Assembly (NCBI GenBank): GCA_035497735.1
Contig: DATJCX010000019.1
Location: 1 to 64,000, forward strand
From: Brumimicrobium sp035497735
Lineage (GTDB): Bacteria > Bacteroidota > Bacteroidia > Flavobacteriales_D > Crocinitomicaceae
Direction of reading: 5' to 3'
DNA: 64,000 nt
Shown: piece by piece, positions 1 to 8,369 of the stretch
Numbering within the stretch: the stretch's first letter is position 1
Layout of the letters: every line of letters begins with the position of its first letter
The notes under the pieces: generated by a model
The model's input: only the letters and a program-made list of their open reading frames with translations
The model's database searches: none
Told to the model about the DNA's origin: nothing
Translations under genes and position numbers: made by a program

Positions 1-25
1 CAATTTCAAATATAACCATAAATCT

Positions 26-180
26 CTATAAATCATCAAACGGACTTTTAATATTTTCTTTTTTGAAATAGGTGTATAAATCTCTGTGGTTCTACTGCTA
101 TTATGACCTAATAACACCTGAATATACCGCAAATCCGTTCCAGTTTCAAGCAAATGTGTAGCATAGCTCTGCCTTGTTTT
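26..180 (-). pseudogene. 3' remnant of a tyrosine recombinase (XerD/integrase type)
   Basis: Read on the minus strand, this stretch encodes the C-terminal catalytic part of a tyrosine recombinase: SYATHLLETGTDLRYIQ, then LLGHNSSRTTEIYT, the last holding the box II histidine and the tyrosine nucleophile. Upstream of 180 the homology stops, so the N-terminus and the first catalytic arginine are gone. The usual R-H pair of the R-H-S-Y-A-T-H block reads R-Q. The normal ending (K-S-P-F-D-D-L, stop at 26-28) is in another frame, consistent with loss of one base in an A/T run at about 55-66. It is therefore a dead fragment. Whether it came from a mobile element or a chromosomal integron cannot be told. 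Confidence 0.8.
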
Positions 181-442
181 CAAATTCCACAGCAATGCGT
201 CGCTTTCCATTGTGGGTGATAATTGATGCCGTATAGTGCGTCATAATAATGATTTTAGGTTGTATAAATACGGTATTAAATGCTAAAAATCTAATCCCGT
301 TATTTTTAGGTTATAGAATTATAATGAAATTATTTATACTCCCAAAAGCACTTTATAACACATAATTATAAGACTTTTTAAAGTCATATCTCAAAAGTTG
401 CAATTGTCTTTCTGAGTATATCTGAGAATCAATTCAAATTCA
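181..442. other. Non-coding stretch between integrase remnant and MATE gene
   Basis: No open frame with protein-like composition was found here. The sequence is AT-rich and contains no recognisable RNA gene or clear terminator. It is probably debris of the lost element plus the upstream region of the MATE gene. Confidence 0.4.
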
Positions 443-450
443 TATCTTCG
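443..450 (+). promoter_or_regulatory. -7 promoter element of MATE gene, leaderless spacing
   Basis: TATCTTCG is one base off the Bacteroidota -7 consensus TAnnTTTG. It ends only four bases before the ATG at 455. If transcription starts at the normal distance, the mRNA begins at or next to the start codon. No good -33 TTG lies at the usual spacing. Confidence 0.5.
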
Positions 451-454
451 CGCT

Positions 455-1774
455 ATGCAAGGTATTTCTTACAAAAACATCAATAAACTAGCCATTCCTG
501 CTATTGCCGCAGGTGTTGTTGAATCTATCCTATCTCTTACTGATATGTTGGTTGTTGGTCGCTTGGAAATTGATACCATAGAGGCGGTAGCCGCTGTCGG
601 TTTGGTAGGAACAATTTTATCTAGTTTTGTTTGGGTCTTTGCGCAATCTCAAAATGCTTTATCAACCATTATAAGTCAGCATTTAGGTGCTGGAAAATTA
701 AAGAGAACTTTCTCCCTAGTTCCACAAGCATTATTAATGAATCTACTTGCTGGTCTCATCATCTGTGTGGTTGGTTGGAAGTATGCAGAAGTAATAATGG
801 GCTGGTTCAATGCCGAAGGCAACTTACTGAATTACACAACTTCTTACTGGCGAATACGTATTTTTGGATTTCCGCTAACTTTACTTTCTTTCGTAATGTT
901 TGGAGCTTTTAGAGGAGTGCAAAATACGTATTGGGCATTTATCTGTAGTTTGACAGGAGCCGTTGCAAATACTGCTTTAAGTATTGTCTTGACACATGGA
1001 TTAGGTGATTGGATTCCTGCTATGCACATTCAAGGTGCCGCAACAGCAACGCTTATATCACAGGCAATCATCCTAATGATGGCTTTCTATTTCTACTTTT
1101 TCAAATCTCCTTTGAAGTTTCATTGGCGTTGGAATGCACATCCAGAGTTAAAAACCTTTCTACACCTTAGTTTTGACTTCATTCTAAGAACAGCGAGTCT
1201 CAACTTAGCGATGTATATTGCAAATGCACTTGTCACCTCTCTTGGATCAGAATATCTTGCCAGCCATGTACTGATTATGAACCTTTGGATGTTCTTTGCT
1301 TTCTTCCTCGACGGATATGCGCACGCTGGAAATGCAATTAGTGGAAGGTTACTAGGTCAAAAAAACTATAAAGGAATTATCGAAGTAGGAAAAATGGTTA
1401 GTAAAGTATCTGTTTTATTGTCACTGGGAATTATCGTGCTTTCTGCGGTAACTTATCCTTGGATTCCGAAATTGTTTACTTCAGAAACTCATATTATAAA
1501 TACCTTCTATCAGTACTTTTGGTTAGCTGTCTTAATTCAACCAATCAACGCTGTTGCTTTTGCCTATGATGGAATTTATAAAGGCTTGGGAGAAGCTAAA
1601 AAATTAAGAAACAACATTGCTATCGCTACTTTCCTTGGGTTTGTTCCTGTAACTTATAGTCTATTTTATCTTGGATTTGGAATGTACGCTATTTGGACAG
1701 GAATGTATGTTTGGATGTTTATTAGAAGTTTTCCGCTGAAATGGCAGTTAGAAAAAATGTATGTAACCACTTAA
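455..1774 (+). CDS. MATE family multidrug/toxin efflux transporter
   Basis: A 439-residue, very hydrophobic protein with about twelve membrane helices in two similar halves, the usual size and architecture of MATE exporters. The first helix region around residues 13-35 (LAIPAIAAGVVESILSLTD) is typical of the family. MATE proteins expel cationic drugs or metabolites across the inner membrane in exchange for Na+ or H+. The ATG is preceded by a promoter element at 443-450, which supports this start. The gene converges on the flavoprotein gene that ends at 1782, with no terminator hairpin visible between them. The substrate cannot be predicted. Confidence 0.9.
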   Translation: MQGISYKNINKLAIPAIAAGVVESILSLTDMLVVGRLEIDTIEAVAAVGLVGTILSSFVWVFAQSQNALSTIISQHLGAGKLKRTFSLVPQALLMNLLAGLIICVVGWKYAEVIMGWFNAEGNLLNYTTSYWRIRIFGFPLTLLSFVMFGAFRGVQNTYWAFICSLTGAVANTALSIVLTHGLGDWIPAMHIQGAATATLISQAIILMMAFYFYFFKSPLKFHWRWNAHPELKTFLHLSFDFILRTASLNLAMYIANALVTSLGSEYLASHVLIMNLWMFFAFFLDGYAHAGNAISGRLLGQKNYKGIIEVGKMVSKVSVLLSLGIIVLSAVTYPWIPKLFTSETHIINTFYQYFWLAVLIQPINAVAFAYDGIYKGLGEAKKLRNNIAIATFLGFVPVTYSLFYLGFGMYAIWTGMYVWMFIRSFPLKWQLEKMYVTT

Positions 1775-1781
1775 AAAATTA

Positions 1782-3005
1782 CTATTTCTTACCGTTCCCT
1801 CCTAATTTGCCGGCCACAAACCCTGTTGTCCATGCTGCTTGAAAGTTATAACCACCAGTTACGGCATCAATGTCAAGCACTTCACCTGCAAAGTACAACC
1901 TAGGAACGTGATTACTTTCTAAGGTCTTGGAATGAATACTTTTTAAACTCACACCGCCACAGGTAACAAACTCTTCTTTGAAAGTAGTTTTCCCTTTTAC
2001 TTCATACAAATCATTACTTAGCACTTCGACCAATTTATGCAGACCTTTTTTACCTAGTTCAGCCCACTTTTGTTCAATTGTTAAACTTGCCTTTTCTAAT
2101 AGAAAGTTCCAAAGTCTAGAAGGTAAATGAAAGGGTTTTACATTCTGCAATTGCTTCTGACCTTGTTCTCTAACAATCTTCCATATTTCCTCTGTAATCA
2201 ACTCTTGATTCTGCTCATTTGTCCAATTCACCTGCAAGGTAAAGTGATAGTTACTATCGGCTAATACCCTTGCACCAAAAGCTGATAAAATAAGAATGGC
2301 AGGACCACTCATTCCCCAATGTGTAATCAACAAAGGCCCTTGTGCGCTTAACTTTTCACCTTGTATTTTTGTAATAGCCTTTTCAACCGAAACACCCATT
2401 AAAGACTTAATCTTTTCATGTGGCATATTGAAAGTGAATAAGCTTGGCAAGGGAGAAACAATTTCATGTCCTAAATCACCCAACCATTTTAAACCATTCG
2501 CTTTCGGACTACCACCACTCGCTACAATAATGTGAGAATATAAAACATAATTTACTTCGTCAAAATAAGCTCGAATTCCATCATCTACTGGAATAAGTTG
2601 TGTGATGTTTGAACCCAATTTAATTTCTATTCCCAAACGTTTTGTCTCTGCCAACAAACAATCTATAATCACTTGGGAATCATCTGCAACTGGAAATACA
2701 CGCATATCTTCTTGTGCATATAGCTCTACTCCTCTTTGTGTAAACCATTCACGAATATCCGAAGTACTAAATTCATGCAGTAATTTCTTTAATAACTTTC
2801 CGCCTCGTGGATAAGCTTTAGAAAGTTCGGCGATAGAAGTGTTAGCATTCGTTACATTGCAACGACCACCACCTGAAATCTTAACTTTTGATAGAAGTTT
2901 ATTTGACTTTTCTAAAATGACAACTTCACTTTCAGGATAGTTCTCTTTAACTTGAATAGCAGAGAAAAAACCTGCTGCACCACCTCCTATTATAGCTACT
3001 TTCAT
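1782..3005 (-). CDS. NAD(P)/FAD-dependent oxidoreductase, HI0933/BaiN family
   Basis: A 407-residue flavoprotein. The N-terminus carries the Rossmann FAD motif GGGAAGFFSA at about residues 7-16. A second conserved block follows at about 40-55 (KISGGGRCNVTNA), and the C-terminal FAD-contact block GEVLDIDAVTGGYN lies at about 375-388. These three blocks define the HI0933 (BaiN-like) family of aminoacetone-oxidase or flavin-dependent reductases. Most members have no known physiological substrate. It starts 7 bp after the stop of tex, so the two are probably co-transcribed. Family assignment is firm; function is not. Confidence 0.9.
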   Translation of the reverse strand: MKVAIIGGGAAGFFSAIQVKENYPESEVVILEKSNKLLSKVKISGGGRCNVTNANTSIAELSKAYPRGGKLLKKLLHEFSTSDIREWFTQRGVELYAQEDMRVFPVADDSQVIIDCLLAETKRLGIEIKLGSNITQLIPVDDGIRAYFDEVNYVLYSHIIVASGGSPKANGLKWLGDLGHEIVSPLPSLFTFNMPHEKIKSLMGVSVEKAITKIQGEKLSAQGPLLITHWGMSGPAILILSAFGARVLADSNYHFTLQVNWTNEQNQELITEEIWKIVREQGQKQLQNVKPFHLPSRLWNFLLEKASLTIEQKWAELGKKGLHKLVEVLSNDLYEVKGKTTFKEEFVTCGGVSLKSIHSKTLESNHVPRLYFAGEVLDIDAVTGGYNFQAAWTTGFVAGKLGGNGKK

Positions 3006-3012
3006 GTTTTTC

Positions 3013-5121
3013 TTAAACTAACTTTAAGCCAATTCTTTTACGGTCAACTTCCAATTGGATGACTTCTACAATAACATGCTGATGAAGTTTTATATAATCC
3101 GAAGGATTCTCTACATAAGTATCCGCTAAATTTGATTTGTGAATTAAGCCATTTTCTTTAATCCCTATATTTACAAAAGCACCAAAATTGGTTACATTCG
3201 TTACGATTCCATTGAGCTTTTTACCTACTGATAGGTCCGAAATCGTTTTAATTGAACTATCAAACTCAAGTAGTTTCGCTTTTCCCCTAGGGTCTCGACC
3301 AGGCTTTTTTAATTCCTTTACGATATCCTGAAATGTATATAGATCGATAAATCTAAAGTCATCATGGGACAAACTATCTAGTACTTCCACATTCCCTATC
3401 AATTCATCCAAGGAAAGTTGGAGCTGCTTGGCCATTTTTTCGATAGATTTATAAGACTCAGGATGCACTGCTGAATTGTCGAGTGGATTTTTACTCTCTG
3501 AAATTCTCAAAAAACCAGCACTTTGTTCAAAAGCCTTCTCTCCTAGTCGTTTCACCTTCTTTAATTCACTTCGAGTAGAAAACTGACCATTCTCTCTTCT
3601 ATATTCAACTATATTCTCCGCAAGTTGAGGCCCCAATCCGGAAACATAACTCAATAAATAAGGCGAAGCGGTATTCAAGTTTACGCCTACTTCGTTTACG
3701 CAAGAAATAACAACCTCATCCAACTTATCTTTTAGCAATTTCTGGTCAACTTCATGCTGGTATTGTCCAACACCGATAGACTTAGCGTCAATCTTTACCA
3801 ACTCAGCCAAAGGATCAATCAATCTTCGACCAATAGAAACAGCTCCTCTAACCGTTACATCGTAATCAGGAAATTCCTTTCGAGCGATAGAACTAGCACT
3901 GTAAATAGAGGCTCCATCTTCAGAAACAACAAAAACTTGCACGTCATTCTTAAAGAAAATATGCTTAACCATTTGTTCTGTTTCTCTACTAGCTGTTCCG
4001 TTTCCAATAGCTATCGCTTCAATATTATAAGCTTCTACCAATTGAGACAACTTACTCTTAGCTTTTGCCATTTCCTTTTGTGGTGGATGTGGATAAATCG
4101 TAGCATTTGTCAACAATTCCCCCGCTTCATCAATACAAACCACTTTACATCCTGTTCTATATCCTGGGTCAATGGCTAGAATTCTTTTCTTCCCTAAAGC
4201 TGGTGCTAAAAGTAATTGCCTTAAATTTTCAGAAAACACAGCTATCGCTTCCTCATCAGCTATTTTCTTTTTCTCTTGAATCGCTTCATTCTCCAAAGCA
4301 GGATGCAACAATCGTTTAAAAGCATCTTTGTATGCCAATTCGATTTGTTCACTTGCTGCAGAATTGTTCTTATTATAGAATCTATCTAGAAAACTAAAAA
4401 TAAAGTCTTCGTCGACAATCACTTTCATCTTTAAAAAGCCTTCATTACTCGCACGGTAAATAGCTAAAAATCTATGAGATGGACATCGATTTAGAGAAGA
4501 GGAATAGTCGAAATAATCTCTATAGTTTTCCGCTTCTTCCATCTTAGACTTTACCACCTTGGCAACCAGTTGACTGAAGTTCTGGTATGACTCTCTAAGT
4601 TTATTTCTAACGATTGCATTTTCGTTTATCCATTCTGCAATAATATCTCTCGCCCCCGCTAAAGCTTCATCAATTCCAGCAACTTCCCCCTTCACAAAAC
4701 GCTGAGCAAGTGTTTCAGGTGCTTGATTGCCTTGAGACATCAGCAACTTTGCCAATGGTTCCAATCCTAACTCACGTGCCGCATCAGCTCTTGTTTTTCG
4801 TTTCTTCTTATAAGGCAGGTATATATCTTCCAATTGATTCAAGTCGAAACAACTAAGTACTTCCTTTTGAAGTGACTCTGTCAGTTTATTCTGTTCTTCA
4901 ATGGCATTAATTATCGTAGTTTGTCGCTGGATAATTTGTTCAAACTTCTCCCCAAAGTCTTTAATCTTTCCGATTTCAACTTCGTCCAATCCACCAGTAA
5001 CTTCCTTTCTATATCGCGCTATAAAAGGAATGGTTGCCTTATCTTCTATCAAAGATAATGTTGCATCAATCCCCTTCACCGGAAGACTGGTGTGTAATTT
5101 AATATAATCTACTTTTTGCAT
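3013..5121 (-). CDS. tex: Tex family RNA-binding transcription accessory protein
   Basis: 702 residues in the usual Tex order: an N-terminal helical region with RYRKEVTGGLDEVEI at about 36-50, a YqgF/RNase-H-like fold beginning near 315 (ILAIDPGYRTGCKV), a helix-hairpin-helix region around 480-550 (LLSYVSGLGPQLAENIV), and a C-terminal S1 domain from about 635 (GIVTNVTNFGAFVNIG). The protein ends straight after S1, without the basic tail some Tex proteins have. Tex binds nucleic acids and interacts with transcription and ribosomes, though its exact role is unsettled. It sits 20 bp after yfhO and 7 bp before the flavoprotein gene, in one likely operon. Confidence 0.95.
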   Translation of the reverse strand: MQKVDYIKLHTSLPVKGIDATLSLIEDKATIPFIARYRKEVTGGLDEVEIGKIKDFGEKFEQIIQRQTTIINAIEEQNKLTESLQKEVLSCFDLNQLEDIYLPYKKKRKTRADAARELGLEPLAKLLMSQGNQAPETLAQRFVKGEVAGIDEALAGARDIIAEWINENAIVRNKLRESYQNFSQLVAKVVKSKMEEAENYRDYFDYSSSLNRCPSHRFLAIYRASNEGFLKMKVIVDEDFIFSFLDRFYNKNNSAASEQIELAYKDAFKRLLHPALENEAIQEKKKIADEEAIAVFSENLRQLLLAPALGKKRILAIDPGYRTGCKVVCIDEAGELLTNATIYPHPPQKEMAKAKSKLSQLVEAYNIEAIAIGNGTASRETEQMVKHIFFKNDVQVFVVSEDGASIYSASSIARKEFPDYDVTVRGAVSIGRRLIDPLAELVKIDAKSIGVGQYQHEVDQKLLKDKLDEVVISCVNEVGVNLNTASPYLLSYVSGLGPQLAENIVEYRRENGQFSTRSELKKVKRLGEKAFEQSAGFLRISESKNPLDNSAVHPESYKSIEKMAKQLQLSLDELIGNVEVLDSLSHDDFRFIDLYTFQDIVKELKKPGRDPRGKAKLLEFDSSIKTISDLSVGKKLNGIVTNVTNFGAFVNIGIKENGLIHKSNLADTYVENPSDYIKLHQHVIVEVIQLEVDRKRIGLKLV

Positions 5122-5141
5122 GAAAATGACTTAAATAATAC

Positions 5142-8093
5142 CTATGCTTCTTTTTCTTTTAATAGAAAATCCTTTACAAACATTCCAGCGATCAACAAAA
5201 GCAATAAAGCAGAACCCGCCAATGCAACTTGATTAGAAGTTTTATATTTTGGTACTTCAAATTTCATCACCAACTCATGTGAGCCATCTGGCAATTCAAT
5301 TCCTCTCAATAAATAATTGACTCTTTGAATAACTACTTGCTGCCCATCAATATAAGCATTCCATCCATCAGGATAATATACTTCCGAGAAAACGGCAAAC
5401 TGTGCTCCATCAACATTAAAGTTATATTTCAACTCATTCGGGGCATAAGAAGTCATTTCAATATTCCCCACTCCCGTATAAGTTAAGGAAGAAAGATTTG
5501 GCGACACATCTGCTCCTACAATTACTTCGTTACTTGGGTCAAATCGATGTGCAATTGTTACACCTACCAAAGGCTTAAAGCTATCCAATGAATCTTTTGC
5601 TAGTTCGCTATTTGGGATCCAGTTCGTAGCCCCATAAGCGTCCTCAACAAAAGTAGCTGCAACACCATTTCTCACGACATTCCTTAAATCTAAATACAAT
5701 GAGTCTGTTCCGAATAAAACAATGTTCTCTTTACCAGAAATTACTCCTTCACTTACTTCTTTATTATTTACAAATAGTTTCTCTCCCGATTTATTTTCAA
5801 TGTTAAACAAATCTCCTAATGACAATAATTCCTCATTCGGTGAATCTTGAACGTTTACTTCTTTAATTAACCAAGCATTTCCTAGCGCACTAGTATTTTT
5901 CATTGCTTGATCATTTTGAAGGAAGTATTTCACGTTTAACATATTCAATACCGCCATGTTATTATAGTCAATATGAAAATCCTTTACGTTTTGAATACGT
6001 CTTAACTTCGCACCATGGTATCCATTTAAAGCCTTGTGAAAGTAGGAAGCTCTTGAACTGTTAAATCCTAATGCAGGTTCGTAAACACGATAATTCGTAT
6101 TTGCTCCTAAGGTTTGAAGTCGCTTCAACCATAACTCATCTTGATTCACCTTTCCTCTGTCGCCGCTTCCTTTAACCTTCACTGCATCAATTACAGATTT
6201 TAGCTCAGGATTTTCTGCCAATTCTTGGTCAAGTACTTCTTTATCTGCCTTGGTTGGAGGAACTGGAAAATCTTTCTTGGCTTGTTCCACCCAATAGTCA
6301 TACGTTCTTCCATTCGACTTCTTACTATTTAAGTAATTTAAGTCAACTTGAACCAAATCTATAATGGTAAGGAGTCCCAATGCTATCAATGCATATTCTT
6401 TCTTAATGGTTGTTTTCAAAAAGGCAAACAAAATACCTATTCCCATCAGCAGAAAGAAAATCGAACGCAACATACTGCTTTGGTAAATAGACTTTCTCAC
6501 TTTAATAAGAGCGCCGAATTGTTCGTCCACACGCTTGGTTTGTTGAGCCACTACCTGTTGAACATGTTCTGGATTATTGATGTCAATTCCATTTTCAAGC
6601 AACATTTGCGGGTCTTCATTGGCCAACTGCCTTTTCACCTGGTCGGCATAAGTGTAAACGTATTCGTTTTCCTGCTGAGATAAGTAGCCATCACCCAATC
6701 CGGTAAAAGTTAGCAATCCAAAAATAGCTACCAAAGCTCCAGATGTAATATAAAAAGGCTTGATATTTGCTTTAATTTCCTCTCTTTTTTTAAACAACTC
6801 ATTTAAGAATAAAACAGCCAATAGTGGAACCATTAGTTCTACCATAGCCAGAATGATTGTCACCGCTCTAAACTTGTTGTAAAAAGGAACATAATCTAGG
6901 AAGAAGTCTGTTAATCCCATAAAGTTCTTTCCCCATGACAACATCAAGGCAAGCAGCGTAGCGGCAAAGAGCGCCCATTTCTTTGGACCTTTAAGATAAA
7001 CCATTCCTAAAACAGCCAATAAGAAAACAATAATTCCCAAGTAAACTGGACCAGAGGTAAAGGGTTGATCTCCCCAGTAAACATTGTTTTGTGCAACTAA
7101 GTTAGCATCCTTTCTTAAATCCGGAGAACGCAATAATTCAGAGAACTGACTGTTACCAAGCGCAGCACTAGCAGCTCCCTTTACGTTTGGAGAAACCAAA
7201 GTCATCGATTCACCAATCCCATAGCTCCATTGTGTAATATAATCTTTGTCCAATCCAGAAGTTGACAAGTCTTCGTTGGAAGTTCCGTCAACTTGAATAG
7301 TAATATCATTTCCACCACGAATCGTATGCTTTGCATAGTCAAGCGTTAGGGATAATTTACCATAATTTACTCCCGCTGCGAAAACGTAAGCAATAATTAA
7401 GAAAACCGAAACTTTTAAAAATCGTGGTAACTTCTTTTCTCTTGCTTGAATAATCAATTCGCTAATCCCCAACATAGCAAGTACGATACCTAGATAGAAA
7501 GTAACTTGTGGGTGGTTGGCTAATAATTCCAATCCCATAAAAAGAGCTGAAAGTAAAATCCCCCACTTTAGATTATGTCGATAAGCCATATAAAAGGCAC
7601 CAATCACAGGCGGAGCAAAACTAATTGCCATGGCCTTTGTATCGTGTCCGGCTTGCAGTATAATGATGAAATAGGAAGAAAACGCAAAGGCAAAAGCGCC
7701 AAAGATGGCCACCCTAGCATCTATCTTCATACATAAAAGCATGATATAGAAACCCAACAAATACCCGAAGAATATTCCAGCAGGAGACTGCATAAATAGA
7801 TAAAAGGTATTCATCACCTGTACAAACAAGTTTCCTTCAAAATAAGTAGAAATCTGATACGTTGGCATTCCACCAAACATGGAGTTGGACCATAAAGGTT
7901 CTTCTCCCGCCGATTCTCTGTGATGAAAAATCTCATTAGACATTCCTTTAAACTGCTCAATATCATGTTGTTTTAAACCATGACCACTGAATTGAGGTTG
8001 GAAGTATAAAAACGTTCCTAAAAAGAATAATCCAATTGCTAAAAAATGAATCCAATTGTTTTTCAATAATTGTTTAAAATCTATGTTTTTCAT
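5142..8093 (-). CDS. YfhO family membrane protein
   Basis: A 983-residue multi-pass protein. It has a hydrophobic segment at about 14-32, many helices up to about residue 560, a large soluble region of about 350 residues, and one C-terminal helix (about 950-975). The soluble part ends in VYYPDGWNAYIDG, a block typical of Bacteroidota YfhO proteins. In Gram-positives YfhO is linked to glycosylation of lipoteichoic acid. In this group the role is unknown, though a GT-C-like glycosyltransferase activity is the usual inference. It is the first gene of the yfhO-tex-flavoprotein run. The next gene upstream is divergent, so the promoter must lie in 8094-8160. Confidence 0.85.
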   Translation of the reverse strand: MKNIDFKQLLKNNWIHFLAIGLFFLGTFLYFQPQFSGHGLKQHDIEQFKGMSNEIFHHRESAGEEPLWSNSMFGGMPTYQISTYFEGNLFVQVMNTFYLFMQSPAGIFFGYLLGFYIMLLCMKIDARVAIFGAFAFAFSSYFIIILQAGHDTKAMAISFAPPVIGAFYMAYRHNLKWGILLSALFMGLELLANHPQVTFYLGIVLAMLGISELIIQAREKKLPRFLKVSVFLIIAYVFAAGVNYGKLSLTLDYAKHTIRGGNDITIQVDGTSNEDLSTSGLDKDYITQWSYGIGESMTLVSPNVKGAASAALGNSQFSELLRSPDLRKDANLVAQNNVYWGDQPFTSGPVYLGIIVFLLAVLGMVYLKGPKKWALFAATLLALMLSWGKNFMGLTDFFLDYVPFYNKFRAVTIILAMVELMVPLLAVLFLNELFKKREEIKANIKPFYITSGALVAIFGLLTFTGLGDGYLSQQENEYVYTYADQVKRQLANEDPQMLLENGIDINNPEHVQQVVAQQTKRVDEQFGALIKVRKSIYQSSMLRSIFFLLMGIGILFAFLKTTIKKEYALIALGLLTIIDLVQVDLNYLNSKKSNGRTYDYWVEQAKKDFPVPPTKADKEVLDQELAENPELKSVIDAVKVKGSGDRGKVNQDELWLKRLQTLGANTNYRVYEPALGFNSSRASYFHKALNGYHGAKLRRIQNVKDFHIDYNNMAVLNMLNVKYFLQNDQAMKNTSALGNAWLIKEVNVQDSPNEELLSLGDLFNIENKSGEKLFVNNKEVSEGVISGKENIVLFGTDSLYLDLRNVVRNGVAATFVEDAYGATNWIPNSELAKDSLDSFKPLVGVTIAHRFDPSNEVIVGADVSPNLSSLTYTGVGNIEMTSYAPNELKYNFNVDGAQFAVFSEVYYPDGWNAYIDGQQVVIQRVNYLLRGIELPDGSHELVMKFEVPKYKTSNQVALAGSALLLLLIAGMFVKDFLLKEKEA

Positions 8094-8327
8094 CGATTAC
8101 AAGTTTTTTTCTTAAAGTTAAAGATGTAAATATAAAAAAAGTTGAGAGTATCTACCTATGCTAGGTCCAAGTTTCGTTCTGTTAGAATAGAAAATGAACA
8201 TTCTTTCTCATTTAGAACAACACCTTACGTCAAGAAAAAAATTAATTAAACCTTTCTAAAGCAAACATTAAGAGAATCCCCTACCAACTTCCAGCTGTTT
8301 TTTACGTTCTTTCTTAATTAACTTACA
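8094..8327. other. Divergent intergenic region, yfhO / T9SS cargo gene
   Basis: This region separates two divergent genes and must hold both promoters. An imperfect inverted repeat with outer arms GTTCT and AGAAC spans roughly 8178-8220 and could form a long, bulged hairpin. Nothing else recognisable is seen. Confidence 0.4.
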
Positions 8328-8335
8328 TATATTTG
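8328..8335 (+). promoter_or_regulatory. -7 promoter element (TATATTTG) of T9SS cargo gene
   Basis: An exact match to TAnnTTTG, 34 bp before the ATG at 8370. The predicted leader is about 30 nt. No TTG is visible at -33. Confidence 0.55.
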
Positions 8336-8369
8336 TATTAAATGATTTAGGTAAATAAAAAATTCCCTT

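Noticed and set aside
181..454. Integron attC-type site near the dead recombinase
   Set aside because: No RYYYAAC/GTTRRRY core pair was found in the AT-rich stretch.
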